Origin: Dyadobacter chenwenxiniae
GTDB taxonomy: Bacteria > Bacteroidota > Bacteroidia > Cytophagales > Spirosomataceae
Assembly: GCF_022869785.1 (NCBI RefSeq)
Contig: NZ_CP094997.1
Span: forward strand, 6,639,001-6,703,000
Length of the DNA: 64,000 nucleotides
Reading direction: 5' to 3'
This document shows, one piece after another, positions 52,948-61,576 of the stretch; position 1 is the first letter of the stretch, and every line of letters begins with the position of its first letter. The position numbers and the translations under genes are program-made. The notes under the pieces were generated by a model that was not told where the DNA came from, made no database searches, and saw only the letters and a program-made list of their open reading frames with translations.

Positions 52948-54228
52948 TTAAATATCAACCCTTTCCATTTTTGGTGCAAACAAATGCATGACACCCCAGG
53001 CGAGCAGATAAGCAAAGCCGCATATGATAAAAATGAGGTTATAACCGCCGCCGATGTTGCCCGCCGCCTTATAGTTATCCAAAATTATCCCTACCATAAG
53101 CGGAAAAAGGATGCCTCCTACTGATCCCGCCATCCCGCCGATGCCTACGACCGAGCTTACTGCCTTCTTCGGAAACATGTCCGACGCCGTAGTGAAAATA
53201 TTCGCGCTCCACGCCTGATGCGCCGCCGCCGCCAGGCTGATCAGGATCACGGCTTGCCAGATGTTGGTTGTGTATTGAGCAAGCATAATGGGCGTTACAA
53301 GAAATGCGAAAATGAGCATGGATGTCTTGCGTGCCCTGAAAATCGGCCAGCCTTTTTTGATGAAATAACCAGAAAGATAACCGCCGCCAATGCTGCCAAT
53401 TGTCGTGGCGGTGTAAACGATTACGAGTTCAGCGCTTGGTTTAGACAAATCGAGTTTGAATGCTTCGGCAAAGTAGGAAGGAAGCCAGTAAAGGAAAAAC
53501 CACCAGATCGGGTCGGTAAGCATTTTACCAAATACAAATGCCCAGGTTTGTCTTACTTTAAAAAGATCCAGCCACTTAACGGGCGCTTCCTTACTCGTAT
53601 CAGGCTCATTGTCACTGTGAATGTAATCAAACTCTGCCTGATTGATGCGCTGTTGCTTAGCGGGAACCTCATAGTAGCGGAACCAGAAAAACAGCCATAT
53701 AAAACCAATTGCGCCGGTGATCAGAAACGCTTCCTGCCAACCATAGGAGCCCAAAATCCAGGGAACCATGATTGGGGCGACGACTGCGCCAATGTTTGCA
53801 CCGGAGTTAAAGATGCCCGTTGCCAGCGCTCGTTCGCGCTTTGGAAACCATTCTGCTGTTGCCTTAATAGCCACAGGGAAGTTTCCAGCTTCCCCGAGCC
53901 CGAGTAATGCACGCATCAATCCGAAACTAAATGTGCCCGTAGCCACCGCATGCAACATGGCCGCAATGCTCCAAACCACAACAGAAATGGTATAACCAAG
54001 TTTGGTGCCAATTTTATCAATAATGGCTCCGAAACCGATGAGCGATACAGCATAAGCCGTTTGAAAAGCCATAACAATGTGACTGAAATCCTGCTCGGAC
54101 CAGCCAAAATCCGCTTCCAGTGTAGGTTTTAACAAACCCAGAACCTGCCGGTCCAGATAGTTGATTGTAGTTGCGCAAAAAAGCAGGGCCACAATCCGCC
54201 AGCGGTATTTGGTCATTTGGTTTTCCAT
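52948..54228 (-). CDS. MFS hexuronate transporter, ExuT-like
   Basis: A 426-residue, 12-helix transporter of the anion:cation symporter family. Landmarks are RWRIVALLFCATTINYLDRQ, DFSHIVMAFQTAYAVSLIG, the loop LLGLGEAGNFPVAIKATAEW and WFPKRERALATGIFNSGANI. ExuT-type proteins take up galacturonate or glucuronate with protons. Its place 50 bases downstream of tagaturonate reductase in a uronate operon supports this. Confidence 0.9.
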   Translation of the reverse strand: MENQMTKYRWRIVALLFCATTINYLDRQVLGLLKPTLEADFGWSEQDFSHIVMAFQTAYAVSLIGFGAIIDKIGTKLGYTISVVVWSIAAMLHAVATGTFSFGLMRALLGLGEAGNFPVAIKATAEWFPKRERALATGIFNSGANIGAVVAPIMVPWILGSYGWQEAFLITGAIGFIWLFFWFRYYEVPAKQQRINQAEFDYIHSDNEPDTSKEAPVKWLDLFKVRQTWAFVFGKMLTDPIWWFFLYWLPSYFAEAFKLDLSKPSAELVIVYTATTIGSIGGGYLSGYFIKKGWPIFRARKTSMLIFAFLVTPIMLAQYTTNIWQAVILISLAAAAHQAWSANIFTTASDMFPKKAVSSVVGIGGMAGSVGGILFPLMVGIILDNYKAAGNIGGGYNLIFIICGFAYLLAWGVMHLFAPKMERVDI

Positions 54229-54278
54229 GTCGGGTTTTGCAGATTAAATTGAGCTGATAAAAGTTTGGCGCTTGTGGT

Positions 54279-55802
54279 TCAGGCGTACTCGGTTTTTTCA
54301 AGGAATAACTTCAATGTGTCCAGTGCGCCCAGTTGTTTCAGGGATTCGAGATGAGAGACGATGTTTTTGCGGATCACCTCCGATTTGGAAAGATCTTTTT
54401 GCCAGATCGACTGATCTTTCAGAATCGCGGTAACCATATCTTCCAGCTTAGCGATCTGCCATTTCTGGTGAAAGTAGGACGCTTTTTGATCCTGGATCAA
54501 ATAATAGGAGCCATTTGCGAACCCGTAATAGTTATCACCATCTTTTCTGACGGGCTTCATATAAAAGATATATGCCGCAAAGCCGAATATAATGTGTTCC
54601 GGAAATGTGTCACGGGTTTTTTCGTATTTCATAAAGACCGGCATCACCCGGGAAAGCATCTTAGCCGAATAATTCTGCGAAATGTTTAGCCATTTGTGCC
54701 TTAAATGGGGATTATGAAACCGTTCCAGCACACTGCGACAAAATTGCAAGGCACGAGCTTCGGCAACCGGATAAGGGATCGCCGGTGCGATTTCGCTTTC
54801 CATCAGATTAGCAAGATAGGTCGCAAAAAGTATGTTGTCCATCGCTTCGTCCACGGTTTTGAACCCACACAAATGCGCCAAGCCGCTTCCGAGCGTATGT
54901 GCGCCGTTCAGCAATCTCAATTTTAGTTCGCGATATAATTCAATGTCCGGTTCGATGACCAAGCCCTCGTCTACTTTGTGGAAAGGCAGCTTTTTTCGAA
55001 TGCTCGCGTCACCTTCAATTGCCCACAAGTGATAATGTTCGGCCATGATCAGCAAGTCGTCCTGATAACCCAGCTCTGCTGCCAGCTGTTTGCTCACATG
55101 CTCATCCGGCCTGCCCGGCACAATCCTGTCTACCAATGAATTGCAAAATGAATTATGGTTTTCCAGCCAGTCTATAAATGCTGCTTCCAGCCCGTTCCTA
55201 TGCGCGAGTTCCAGCACAATGGATTCAAGTTTTTTACCATTATCCGTGATAAGTTCTGTGGGAATAATCACCACGCCGTATTCCGGGTTTCCGCCAAAAG
55301 CCACGTAACGGGCATATAAAAACGCCAGTAACTTTCCCGGAAACGAAACGGGCGGCCATTGGTAAATATCATCCTGAACAAGCTGAATGCCAATTTCCGT
55401 GGTGTTGGAAATCACAATGCTGATCGCAGGGTTCTTAGCAAGGTCCAGCACAAGCGACCATTGCGTTTTAGCAGACAAAACCCTGCTAATGGCCGAAGAA
55501 ATGATGTTTTCCTCTTCTACGACACCATTTTGGCTGCCGCGCAAACAAATCGTATACAGATTGTCCTGCCGCTCGAATGCCTTCAAGTCACCTTCATCCG
55601 TAGACTTTACAACCACAATGCGGCCGTTGAAAACGCCCTGCCTGTTGGCTTTATCGATAAAATAATCGGCGAGACCCCGTAAAAATGCGCCTGTTCCAAA
55701 TTGAAGCACTTTTTCAGGCAGTTGAAAAATAGAATCATCGGGGACGGCAAGCCCTGGCTGATTTCTTAGCTGGCCAAGATTTTCGCGAAAAAGGCGGCTC
55801 AT
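54279..55802 (-). CDS. uxaB: Tagaturonate reductase (altronate oxidoreductase)
   Basis: The NAD-dependent enzyme converts tagaturonate to altronate in galacturonate breakdown. The 507-residue protein belongs to the mannitol dehydrogenase family and opens with LQFGTGAFLRGLADYFIDKA; VVVKSTDEGDLKAFERQD, ITDNGKKLESIVLELAHRNG, DRIVPGRPDEHV and the catalytic KLRLLNGAHTLGSGLAHLCG follow. uxaA and uxaC are not in the window. It starts 12 bases after the GH88/105 gene. Confidence 0.92.
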   Translation of the reverse strand: MSRLFRENLGQLRNQPGLAVPDDSIFQLPEKVLQFGTGAFLRGLADYFIDKANRQGVFNGRIVVVKSTDEGDLKAFERQDNLYTICLRGSQNGVVEEENIISSAISRVLSAKTQWSLVLDLAKNPAISIVISNTTEIGIQLVQDDIYQWPPVSFPGKLLAFLYARYVAFGGNPEYGVVIIPTELITDNGKKLESIVLELAHRNGLEAAFIDWLENHNSFCNSLVDRIVPGRPDEHVSKQLAAELGYQDDLLIMAEHYHLWAIEGDASIRKKLPFHKVDEGLVIEPDIELYRELKLRLLNGAHTLGSGLAHLCGFKTVDEAMDNILFATYLANLMESEIAPAIPYPVAEARALQFCRSVLERFHNPHLRHKWLNISQNYSAKMLSRVMPVFMKYEKTRDTFPEHIIFGFAAYIFYMKPVRKDGDNYYGFANGSYYLIQDQKASYFHQKWQIAKLEDMVTAILKDQSIWQKDLSKSEVIRKNIVSHLESLKQLGALDTLKLFLEKTEYA

Positions 55803-55814
55803 AACATCACAGTT

Positions 55815-57755
55815 TTATTTTTTAACAACCTGTTTTAGTAACCAATCGGCCAGATCTTTTCCTGCTTCAAAGTTCTCAAAGCTCGTATCAATCCTACGTC
55901 CGTCGAGATATTCATTGTAAAGCCACGGATCACCCACGGCAAAAACGGTCCCTTTGCCGTATTTGGAAATTCCCAAAATCACGTCCCCCTGATCCGTCAG
56001 GGCTGACTTGGCTGGTGCAGAGAGCAGGAGGGGAGAAAGTTCTTTAATGTAAATTTTGCTGGCTGTTTTGAAAATGCCTTTGTTATCCGCCGGAATCATC
56101 AATTTACCTTGTTCAAACTGCGTTTCCTGAACCATATTTCTATTCTTGCTGGTGAATTGTATGCCAAATTTCTTAGCCAACTCATTGAAATGCATGATCT
56201 CACAATTGGCAGTGTCATTCGCCATCATGACCAGCACGCCGCCATTCTTTACCCAATTTTCGATCTCATTCATGTCGTTTGGTTGAATGAAATTAGGGTT
56301 GGGCGACTCCTTTTTTGTGTCCGGGTCTACGATAATGTAAACGTCGATCCCTTTTAGTTTTTCCGAAGTCGGCGCGCCCGAAACGGCGACTGTTTGGGCA
56401 CCTAACTCTCTGAATATTTGGCCCCATAGCCAAAATCCTGAGTGCAACCGGTCCTCCCAGGTGTAGTGAAATGGTTCATTTTTCCCGTCGGGCAGTTTTT
56501 TGAATTCTTGATTAAAGTGATAGTCCAAGCCAACCGTTTTGCCTTTGCCCACTGCATTTTCAGCTGCAATTTCTATTTCAATGCTGGCAAAAATGAATGG
56601 CCCGATGCCTTTCAAGTCGTTTTTCCGGATGGGTTCGCTCAGATAATATTCGTAGGTTCCGTCGCGGTAGGGCGTGCCGCCGAGTCCGCCTACACTTACT
56701 GTTTTGTTCAGACTAAGCAATCCATCTTTTTCTTTCTCAACAAATTGCTTCAATGCTCCTGCATAGCCACGCTTCGCATTGGCTGCAAATGACTGATCTA
56801 TATAACCCATCCTGGAAGCCTTCGCCAATGCATAGATGAACATGCATGACGCCGAAGCTTCAAGGTAATTTCCTTTCCTATTACCCTGATCAATAACCTG
56901 ATACCAAAGTCCGGATTGCTGATCCTGATATTTTGCCAGTACAGGCGCAAGCCTTTTCAGATATTGGATTAGTTCAATTCGTTTGGGGTGGTCTTTGGGG
57001 AAATAATCCAGAACATCCACCAACGCAATGGCATACCAGCCAATGGCCCGCGCCCAGAAATTAGGTGATCGACCCGTTGTTTTATCCGCCCATTTCTGCT
57101 CACGGCTCTCATCATACGCATGGTAAATCAGGCCTGTTTTTTCATCAACCGCGTACTTTTCTATTAATGCGAATTGCTTTGCAATGTCGTCGAAATGCTC
57201 GGGATGATTGAAGAGCAGGCAGTATTCCGCGGCAAAAGGCTCGCCCATAAAAAGGCCGTCCAGCCACATTTGATAAGGGTATCGTTTCTTATGCCAATAT
57301 CCGCCTTCCTTTGTGCGGGGTTGTTCTTCCAATTGCTTCCAGAGCAAATCAGCCGCCTTTTTGTATTTTTCTTTGTCCGGTTGTGTTTGTTGATAAAGTG
57401 TAAGTAATGCTCTTCCCGGCGGAATATTGTCAATGTTGAAGTCGTCAAACTTATAAGTTCTGATGCTGCCGTCCGGTCTGACATATTGATCCAGATCTTT
57501 TCTGATGTATTCAAAATATTTGCCTTCTCCTGTTCTGTACCAAACCTTTTCAATGGCTTTGAGCATTAATCCTTGCTCATAGTCCCATTTGGTTGCCGTA
57601 TTTTTTCCAACTAATATAGAATCTTTGTGACGTGCCATGAACGCATCCGCCATTTGTCGGGACATGGGAATTTCCTGTGCCCTGACATGGATCATGATAT
57701 TAGGGGCAGAGCAGAATAGTGCAATAAACAAAATGTTGCGTAGCAGTTTTTTCAT
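55815..57755 (-). CDS. GH88/GH105 unsaturated glycuronyl hydrolase with C-terminal DUF4350-like domain
   Basis: A 646-residue exported enzyme: signal peptide to about residue 26, catalytic (alpha/alpha)6 barrel to about 390, then a beta/alpha C-terminal domain resembling DUF4350/ThuA. The barrel contains the catalytic Asp in YPYQMWLDGLFMGEPFAAEY, FWARAIGWYAIALVDVLDYF and SASCMFIYALAKASRMGY, as in YteR/RhiN. It releases the unsaturated uronic acid at the non-reducing end of pectin or rhamnogalacturonan lyase products. Two-domain form is larger than plain GH105 (about 370 residues). Confidence 0.9.
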   Translation of the reverse strand: MKKLLRNILFIALFCSAPNIMIHVRAQEIPMSRQMADAFMARHKDSILVGKNTATKWDYEQGLMLKAIEKVWYRTGEGKYFEYIRKDLDQYVRPDGSIRTYKFDDFNIDNIPPGRALLTLYQQTQPDKEKYKKAADLLWKQLEEQPRTKEGGYWHKKRYPYQMWLDGLFMGEPFAAEYCLLFNHPEHFDDIAKQFALIEKYAVDEKTGLIYHAYDESREQKWADKTTGRSPNFWARAIGWYAIALVDVLDYFPKDHPKRIELIQYLKRLAPVLAKYQDQQSGLWYQVIDQGNRKGNYLEASASCMFIYALAKASRMGYIDQSFAANAKRGYAGALKQFVEKEKDGLLSLNKTVSVGGLGGTPYRDGTYEYYLSEPIRKNDLKGIGPFIFASIEIEIAAENAVGKGKTVGLDYHFNQEFKKLPDGKNEPFHYTWEDRLHSGFWLWGQIFRELGAQTVAVSGAPTSEKLKGIDVYIIVDPDTKKESPNPNFIQPNDMNEIENWVKNGGVLVMMANDTANCEIMHFNELAKKFGIQFTSKNRNMVQETQFEQGKLMIPADNKGIFKTASKIYIKELSPLLLSAPAKSALTDQGDVILGISKYGKGTVFAVGDPWLYNEYLDGRRIDTSFENFEAGKDLADWLLKQVVKK

Positions 57756-57778
57756 CAGAAAAGCAGAAACATTGTAGA

Positions 57779-58126
57779 CTAGGTTTTTATAAAATCGGCA
57801 CGCATCGGATTGAAAATATCAACCAGCATCCCCGCTTCCAGGCATAATGCGCCGTGAACCACATCCGGCGGAATGTAATAGGCGTCTCCACCGCTCAGTA
57901 TGCCGGTTTTCGGGCCAATCGTTATTTCAAATTTGCCGCTTTCCACGTAACTCATCTGTGTATGGAAATGGCTGTGCAACGCGCCAACGCCGCCTTTTTC
58001 GAAAGCCACTTTAACCATCATCAGATTGTCATCATAAGCCATGATTTTCCGCTTCAAACCGCCGCCCAGTTCTTCCCACGGAATGTCCGCGTCGTCAATA
58101 AATTCCCTTCCTTTTATATCGCTCAT
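57779..58126 (-). CDS. kdgF: KdgF-like cupin, uronate linearisation
   Basis: A 115-residue cupin. The histidines of the metal site are in GALHSHFHTQMSYVESGKFE and the second cupin motif in GGDAYYIPPDVVHGALCLEA. KdgF converts the unsaturated uronate released by lyases and GH88/105 to its linear ketonised form, the substrate of KduI. The start codon shares an A with the kduI stop (TAATG), so the two are translationally coupled. Confidence 0.88.
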   Translation of the reverse strand: MSDIKGREFIDDADIPWEELGGGLKRKIMAYDDNLMMVKVAFEKGGVGALHSHFHTQMSYVESGKFEITIGPKTGILSGGDAYYIPPDVVHGALCLEAGMLVDIFNPMRADFIKT

Positions 58127-58956
58127 TATCTCAAATCAGTTATCGCCACTGCGTCCATATCTGTGTAATCCCTGTTTTCGCCGGCCATTCCCCAGATAAA
58201 AGAATAGCTTGCAGTGCCACAGCCTGAGTGGATTGACCAGGGCGGGGAAATGATCGCCTGACGGTCGGCCAGCCATAAGTGGCGGGTTTCGGTTGGTTCG
58301 CCCATCAAATGCAGAATGCGCTGGTTAGCAGGCACATCGAAATAACAATAGGCTTCCATGCGCCGGTCGTGGACGTGCGCTGGCATGGTGTTCCAAACGC
58401 TTCCGGGCTGCAAAACGGTGAGCCCCATCACGAGTTGCGCACTTTGGATGCCGCCTGCATGAATGTATTTGTAAATGGTCCTGTGATTAGAAGTTTCCAT
58501 GCTGCCCATGATCGCAGGCGCGGCGTCTTCCTTTGTGAAAAGTGTAGCAGGAAATGACTGGTGCGCAGGCGAGGATAGGAGATAAAAAACCGCAGGATCG
58601 GCCTCATTTTCGCTTGAAAAAACAACTTCCTTCGTCCCTTTTCCCAAATAAACACAACCCAGCTTACTGATTTCAAATGTTTGGCCATCAGCCTTCACCT
58701 GGCCTTTCCCGCCAATGTTAATGATCCCGATTTCCCTTCTTTCCAGGAAATATTCGGCTTTCAATGAGCCATAAGTCTCCAATGTGAGCGCCGTGGCAGC
58801 CGGGATGGCACCTCCGATCATAACGCGGTCATAATGCGTGTAAACGAAGTTGATCTGATCGGTTTGGAAAATATTTTCAATTAAAAAGTTCTCGCGCAAA
58901 GTCGCCGTATCCATTTGAGAAACTTCTTTTCGGCTACTTTCAAATCTGATTTGCAT
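58126..58956 (-). CDS. kduI: 5-dehydro-4-deoxy-D-glucuronate isomerase
   Basis: KduI isomerises 5-keto-4-deoxyuronate to 2,5-diketo-3-deoxygluconate. The 276-residue protein has the expected length and zinc site: MPAHVHDRRMEAYCYFDVP and later HLMGEPTETRHLWLADRQA, WSIHSGCGTASYSFIWGMAG. N-terminal conserved block: FVYTHYDRVMIGGAIP. It lies between kduD and kdgF. Confidence 0.94.
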   Translation of the reverse strand: MQIRFESSRKEVSQMDTATLRENFLIENIFQTDQINFVYTHYDRVMIGGAIPAATALTLETYGSLKAEYFLERREIGIINIGGKGQVKADGQTFEISKLGCVYLGKGTKEVVFSSENEADPAVFYLLSSPAHQSFPATLFTKEDAAPAIMGSMETSNHRTIYKYIHAGGIQSAQLVMGLTVLQPGSVWNTMPAHVHDRRMEAYCYFDVPANQRILHLMGEPTETRHLWLADRQAIISPPWSIHSGCGTASYSFIWGMAGENRDYTDMDAVAITDLR

Positions 58957-58995
58957 AATATTGGTTTTGCTGGGGTTATTAAAAATTAGAAATGG

Positions 58996-59766
58996 TTATC
59001 GGCCCATCCAGCCGCCATCCACTGTTAAAATGGCTCCATTCACATAACTTGAAGCATCCGACGCCAGAAATAGAGCAGGTCCTTTGAAATCTTCCGGCAG
59101 GCCCCATCTTCCGGCGGGAATGCGTTCTAGAATGGATTTGCTTCTCACCGGGTCATTTCTCAAAGCCTCCGTATTGTCTGTATTGATATAACCTGGCGCT
59201 ATGGCGTTCACATTTACACCTTTCCCGGCCCATTCGTTAGATAGTGCCTTCACAAGTCCGCCAATCGCACTTTTGGATGCCGTATAGCCGGGCACATTAA
59301 TACCGCCCTGGAATGTGAGTAATGATGCTGTAAAGATGATTTTACCATATCCACGTGCAATCATATCCCGGCCAAATTCCCTGGACAAAATATAAGGCGC
59401 GTCCAGGTTAATGTTCAAAACCTGGTCCCAATATTCGTCTGAATGCTCCGCCGCTGGTTGCCTCAGGATAATGCCTGCATTGTTGATGAGAATATCGATG
59501 CGGTTATGCGCTGCTTTTACTTTTTTAATAAAGGCATAAATACTTTCCCGGTTGCCCAGATCGGCTTGGTAAGGATAGAATTTTCTTCCGGTTTGGGTGA
59601 CGGAGGCTTGCAAGTCGCTTGCCGACGCAATGTCAGACGAAGAAACGCCAATAATATCGGCTCCCGCTTCTGCGAGCGCCTCTGCCATTGCCTTTCCTAT
59701 TCCCCGGTTGCAACCGGTTACCAATGCGGTTTTGCCCGTCAGGTCAAATAAATTTATCGTACTCAT
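58996..59766 (-). CDS. kduD: 2-deoxy-D-gluconate 3-dehydrogenase (SDR)
   Basis: KduD reduces 2,5-diketo-3-deoxygluconate to 2-keto-3-deoxygluconate. The 256-residue SDR has NLFDLTGKTALVTGCNRGIG, NNAG in DILINNAGIILRQPAAEHSD, and YTASKSAIGGLVKALSNEWA with ASLLTFQGG as the serine region. It is first in the operon (39 bases before kduI), so its upstream region carries the promoter and the candidate LacI operator at 59898. Confidence 0.93.
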   Translation of the reverse strand: MSTINLFDLTGKTALVTGCNRGIGKAMAEALAEAGADIIGVSSSDIASASDLQASVTQTGRKFYPYQADLGNRESIYAFIKKVKAAHNRIDILINNAGIILRQPAAEHSDEYWDQVLNINLDAPYILSREFGRDMIARGYGKIIFTASLLTFQGGINVPGYTASKSAIGGLVKALSNEWAGKGVNVNAIAPGYINTDNTEALRNDPVRSKSILERIPAGRWGLPEDFKGPALFLASDASSYVNGAILTVDGGWMGR

Positions 59767-59897
59767 TAAGGAATGGCAAATTGTGTTTTTCGGGGTAACC
59801 CCTAAATTACGCGTCGATCTTAGAGGATCGTTAATTTCAGCAGTTTAGGCCGAATAGTTAGAATTATCAAATAATGAATTGTCTTTTTTTGTGCAAT

Positions 59898-59911
59898 CGT
59901 TATCGGGAACG
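59898..59911. promoter_or_regulatory. Candidate LacI-family operator of the uronate operon
   Basis: CGTTATCGGGAACG is a hyphenated palindrome (CGTT...AACG) with a central CG, the layout expected of LacI/PurR-type sites. It is 132 bases upstream of the kduD start and 130 bases upstream of the divergent lacI-type gene. Confidence 0.5.
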
Positions 59912-59981
59912 TTGTCAGCTCAAGCAGGGTGGCAAACATCTTCCGATCCATTTAGATATTCATTTCTATTTTAGTACATTG

Positions 59982-60021
59982 ACTTCATGTTCGATAAAGT
60001 ATATTTAATCAAACATGAAGT
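59982..60021. promoter_or_regulatory. 40-base imperfect palindrome in front of the LacI gene
   Basis: The 40 bases are symmetrical at 17 of 20 positions per half; the outer 10 bases of each arm are perfect (ACTTCATGTT at 59982-59991 with 60012-60021). The element ends 20 bases before the TTG start. It could be an operator for autoregulation or a leader hairpin. Confidence 0.6.
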
Positions 60022-60041
60022 TGGAATAAACCAATTTTTCT

Positions 60042-61079
60042 TTGGAGACTATCACAATAAAGGACATTGCCAAAGCGCTGGGACTTTCGACTTCGACCGT
60101 CTCTCGGGCTTTGCGCAATAGCTATGAAATAAACCCGGAAACCAAGAAATTGGTAATGGAATATGCCGAGCGGATGAATTATCGTCCCAATCCTATCGCG
60201 CTGAGTTTGCGGGATAGCAAAAGCAAGTCCATCGGTGTCATTATTCCCGAAATCGCCAATCATTTCTTCTCGCAGCTCATCAATGGCATTGAATCCATAG
60301 CCTATAACCTGGGTTATCACGTGGTTATTTTTCAGAGCCATGAGTCTTATGAGCGGGAAGTTGCCAATACAAATTACCTTGTTTCCCGCAAAGTGGATGG
60401 CCTTTTGATTTCTCTATCCAGCCTGACAACCAACTTGTTTCATTTTCAGGATCTGATAGAAAGGGGCCTGCCTATTGTTTTTCTGGATCGCGTTCCGAAT
60501 GGAATTGAAACGCACAAAGTGGTTGTTGACAATTTTGCCGGAAGCTACGAAGCAACAGAACATTTGATCAAATCCGGCAGAAAACGCATTGCACACCTGA
60601 CAAGTCCTATTTACTTATCCATAACAACCGAACGCTTAGCGGGATATAAGCAGGCTTTGGAAGATTACGGTCTTCCTTTTGACGAATCTTATGTCAAATA
60701 TTGTTATCACGGAGGCAAAGTAGCCAGTGAAAATGAGCAGGCAGTGCAGGAAATGCTTGAAATGCCCGAACCGCCAGATGCAATTTTTACAGCCAGCGAC
60801 CGTCTTACAACGGGTTGTATGTCTGTTTTGCAAAATAATCATATCAGTATTCCGGAACAGATTGCGATTGTTGGTTTTACCAATATCAGTGTTGCAGAAT
60901 TGCTGAATCCGCCATTAACTGCCGTTGTGCAACCCGCCATGGAAATGGGACAGCAGGCCGTAGAGCTGTTGATCAGGCTCATTGAGCATCCGCAGAAGAC
61001 GGACGTTTTTGAAACCAGATCATTAAAAACGTCGCTGATCATCCGCGAATCGTCCGTAGGAAAAGCCAAATCATTATAA
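60042..61079 (+). CDS. LacI family transcriptional regulator
   Basis: A 345-residue repressor. The N-terminal helix-turn-helix is classical: TIKDIAKALGLSTSTVSRAL, then SYEINPETKKLVMEYAERMN and the hinge YRPNPIALSLRDSKS. The rest is a periplasmic-binding-protein-like ligand domain (IGVIIPEIANHFFSQLINGI, GLPIVFLDRVPNGI, PDAIFTASDRLTTGCMSVL). The frame begins with TTG at 60042; an in-frame stop 15 bases upstream and the conserved TIKDIAK directly after it make TTG the real start. Divergent from the uronate operon, it probably controls it in response to a uronate intermediate. Confidence 0.93.
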   Translation: METITIKDIAKALGLSTSTVSRALRNSYEINPETKKLVMEYAERMNYRPNPIALSLRDSKSKSIGVIIPEIANHFFSQLINGIESIAYNLGYHVVIFQSHESYEREVANTNYLVSRKVDGLLISLSSLTTNLFHFQDLIERGLPIVFLDRVPNGIETHKVVVDNFAGSYEATEHLIKSGRKRIAHLTSPIYLSITTERLAGYKQALEDYGLPFDESYVKYCYHGGKVASENEQAVQEMLEMPEPPDAIFTASDRLTTGCMSVLQNNHISIPEQIAIVGFTNISVAELLNPPLTAVVQPAMEMGQQAVELLIRLIEHPQKTDVFETRSLKTSLIIRESSVGKAKSL

Positions 61080-61099
61080 TCTTCAAATAATTAGCATAA

Positions 61100-61576
61100 A
61101 TGATCAGCCTGGCCATTGATGGAGCATTGTTTAATTACCGTGTTGCGGGCGTTGCGATTGTGGATGGAAAAGTGCTTCTGCATAAAACGCCGTCTGATAA
61201 ATTTTGGAGCCTGCCTGGTGGCCGCGCTTCCCTTTTTGAGTTTTCCAAGGACACATTGATCCGGGAAATGCAGGAAGAAACCGGAATGGATGTTGAAGTG
61301 GGCGAAATGCTGTGGATTTCGGAAAATTTCTTTGTTTACAATGACATCAAGCACCATGAGCTTGGATTTTATTATCAAATGGAAATCCCGTCTTTAAAGG
61401 ATCAGAACGATTTTATCGGTGTGGAAGGTGATGGTGAATTGTTTTTTAAATGGCATTCCGTTGCTGAAATTTCACAAATTAAGCTCTATCCCGAGTTTCT
61501 TGCGGCGGAATTGGCACAAAATCCGCTTCGTGTGAAACAATTTAGTTCCGGTTTTATTAATCTGGATCAAGCGTGA
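61100..61576 (+). CDS. Nudix hydrolase
   Basis: A 158-residue pyrophosphohydrolase of the Nudix family. The complete Nudix box reads GRASLFEFSKDTLIREMQEE followed by TGM, preceded by FWSLPGG. It acts on a nucleoside-diphosphate-linked compound; the substrate is not told by sequence. It follows the LacI gene by 20 bases on the same strand and meets the convergent GH31 gene with no gap. Confidence 0.92.
   Translation: MISLAIDGALFNYRVAGVAIVDGKVLLHKTPSDKFWSLPGGRASLFEFSKDTLIREMQEETGMDVEVGEMLWISENFFVYNDIKHHELGFYYQMEIPSLKDQNDFIGVEGDGELFFKWHSVAEISQIKLYPEFLAAELAQNPLRVKQFSSGFINLDQA

Noticed and set aside
53218..53907. 229-codon open frame on the plus strand
   Set aside because: Antisense to the ExuT-like transporter; cysteine- and arginine-rich without any family signature.
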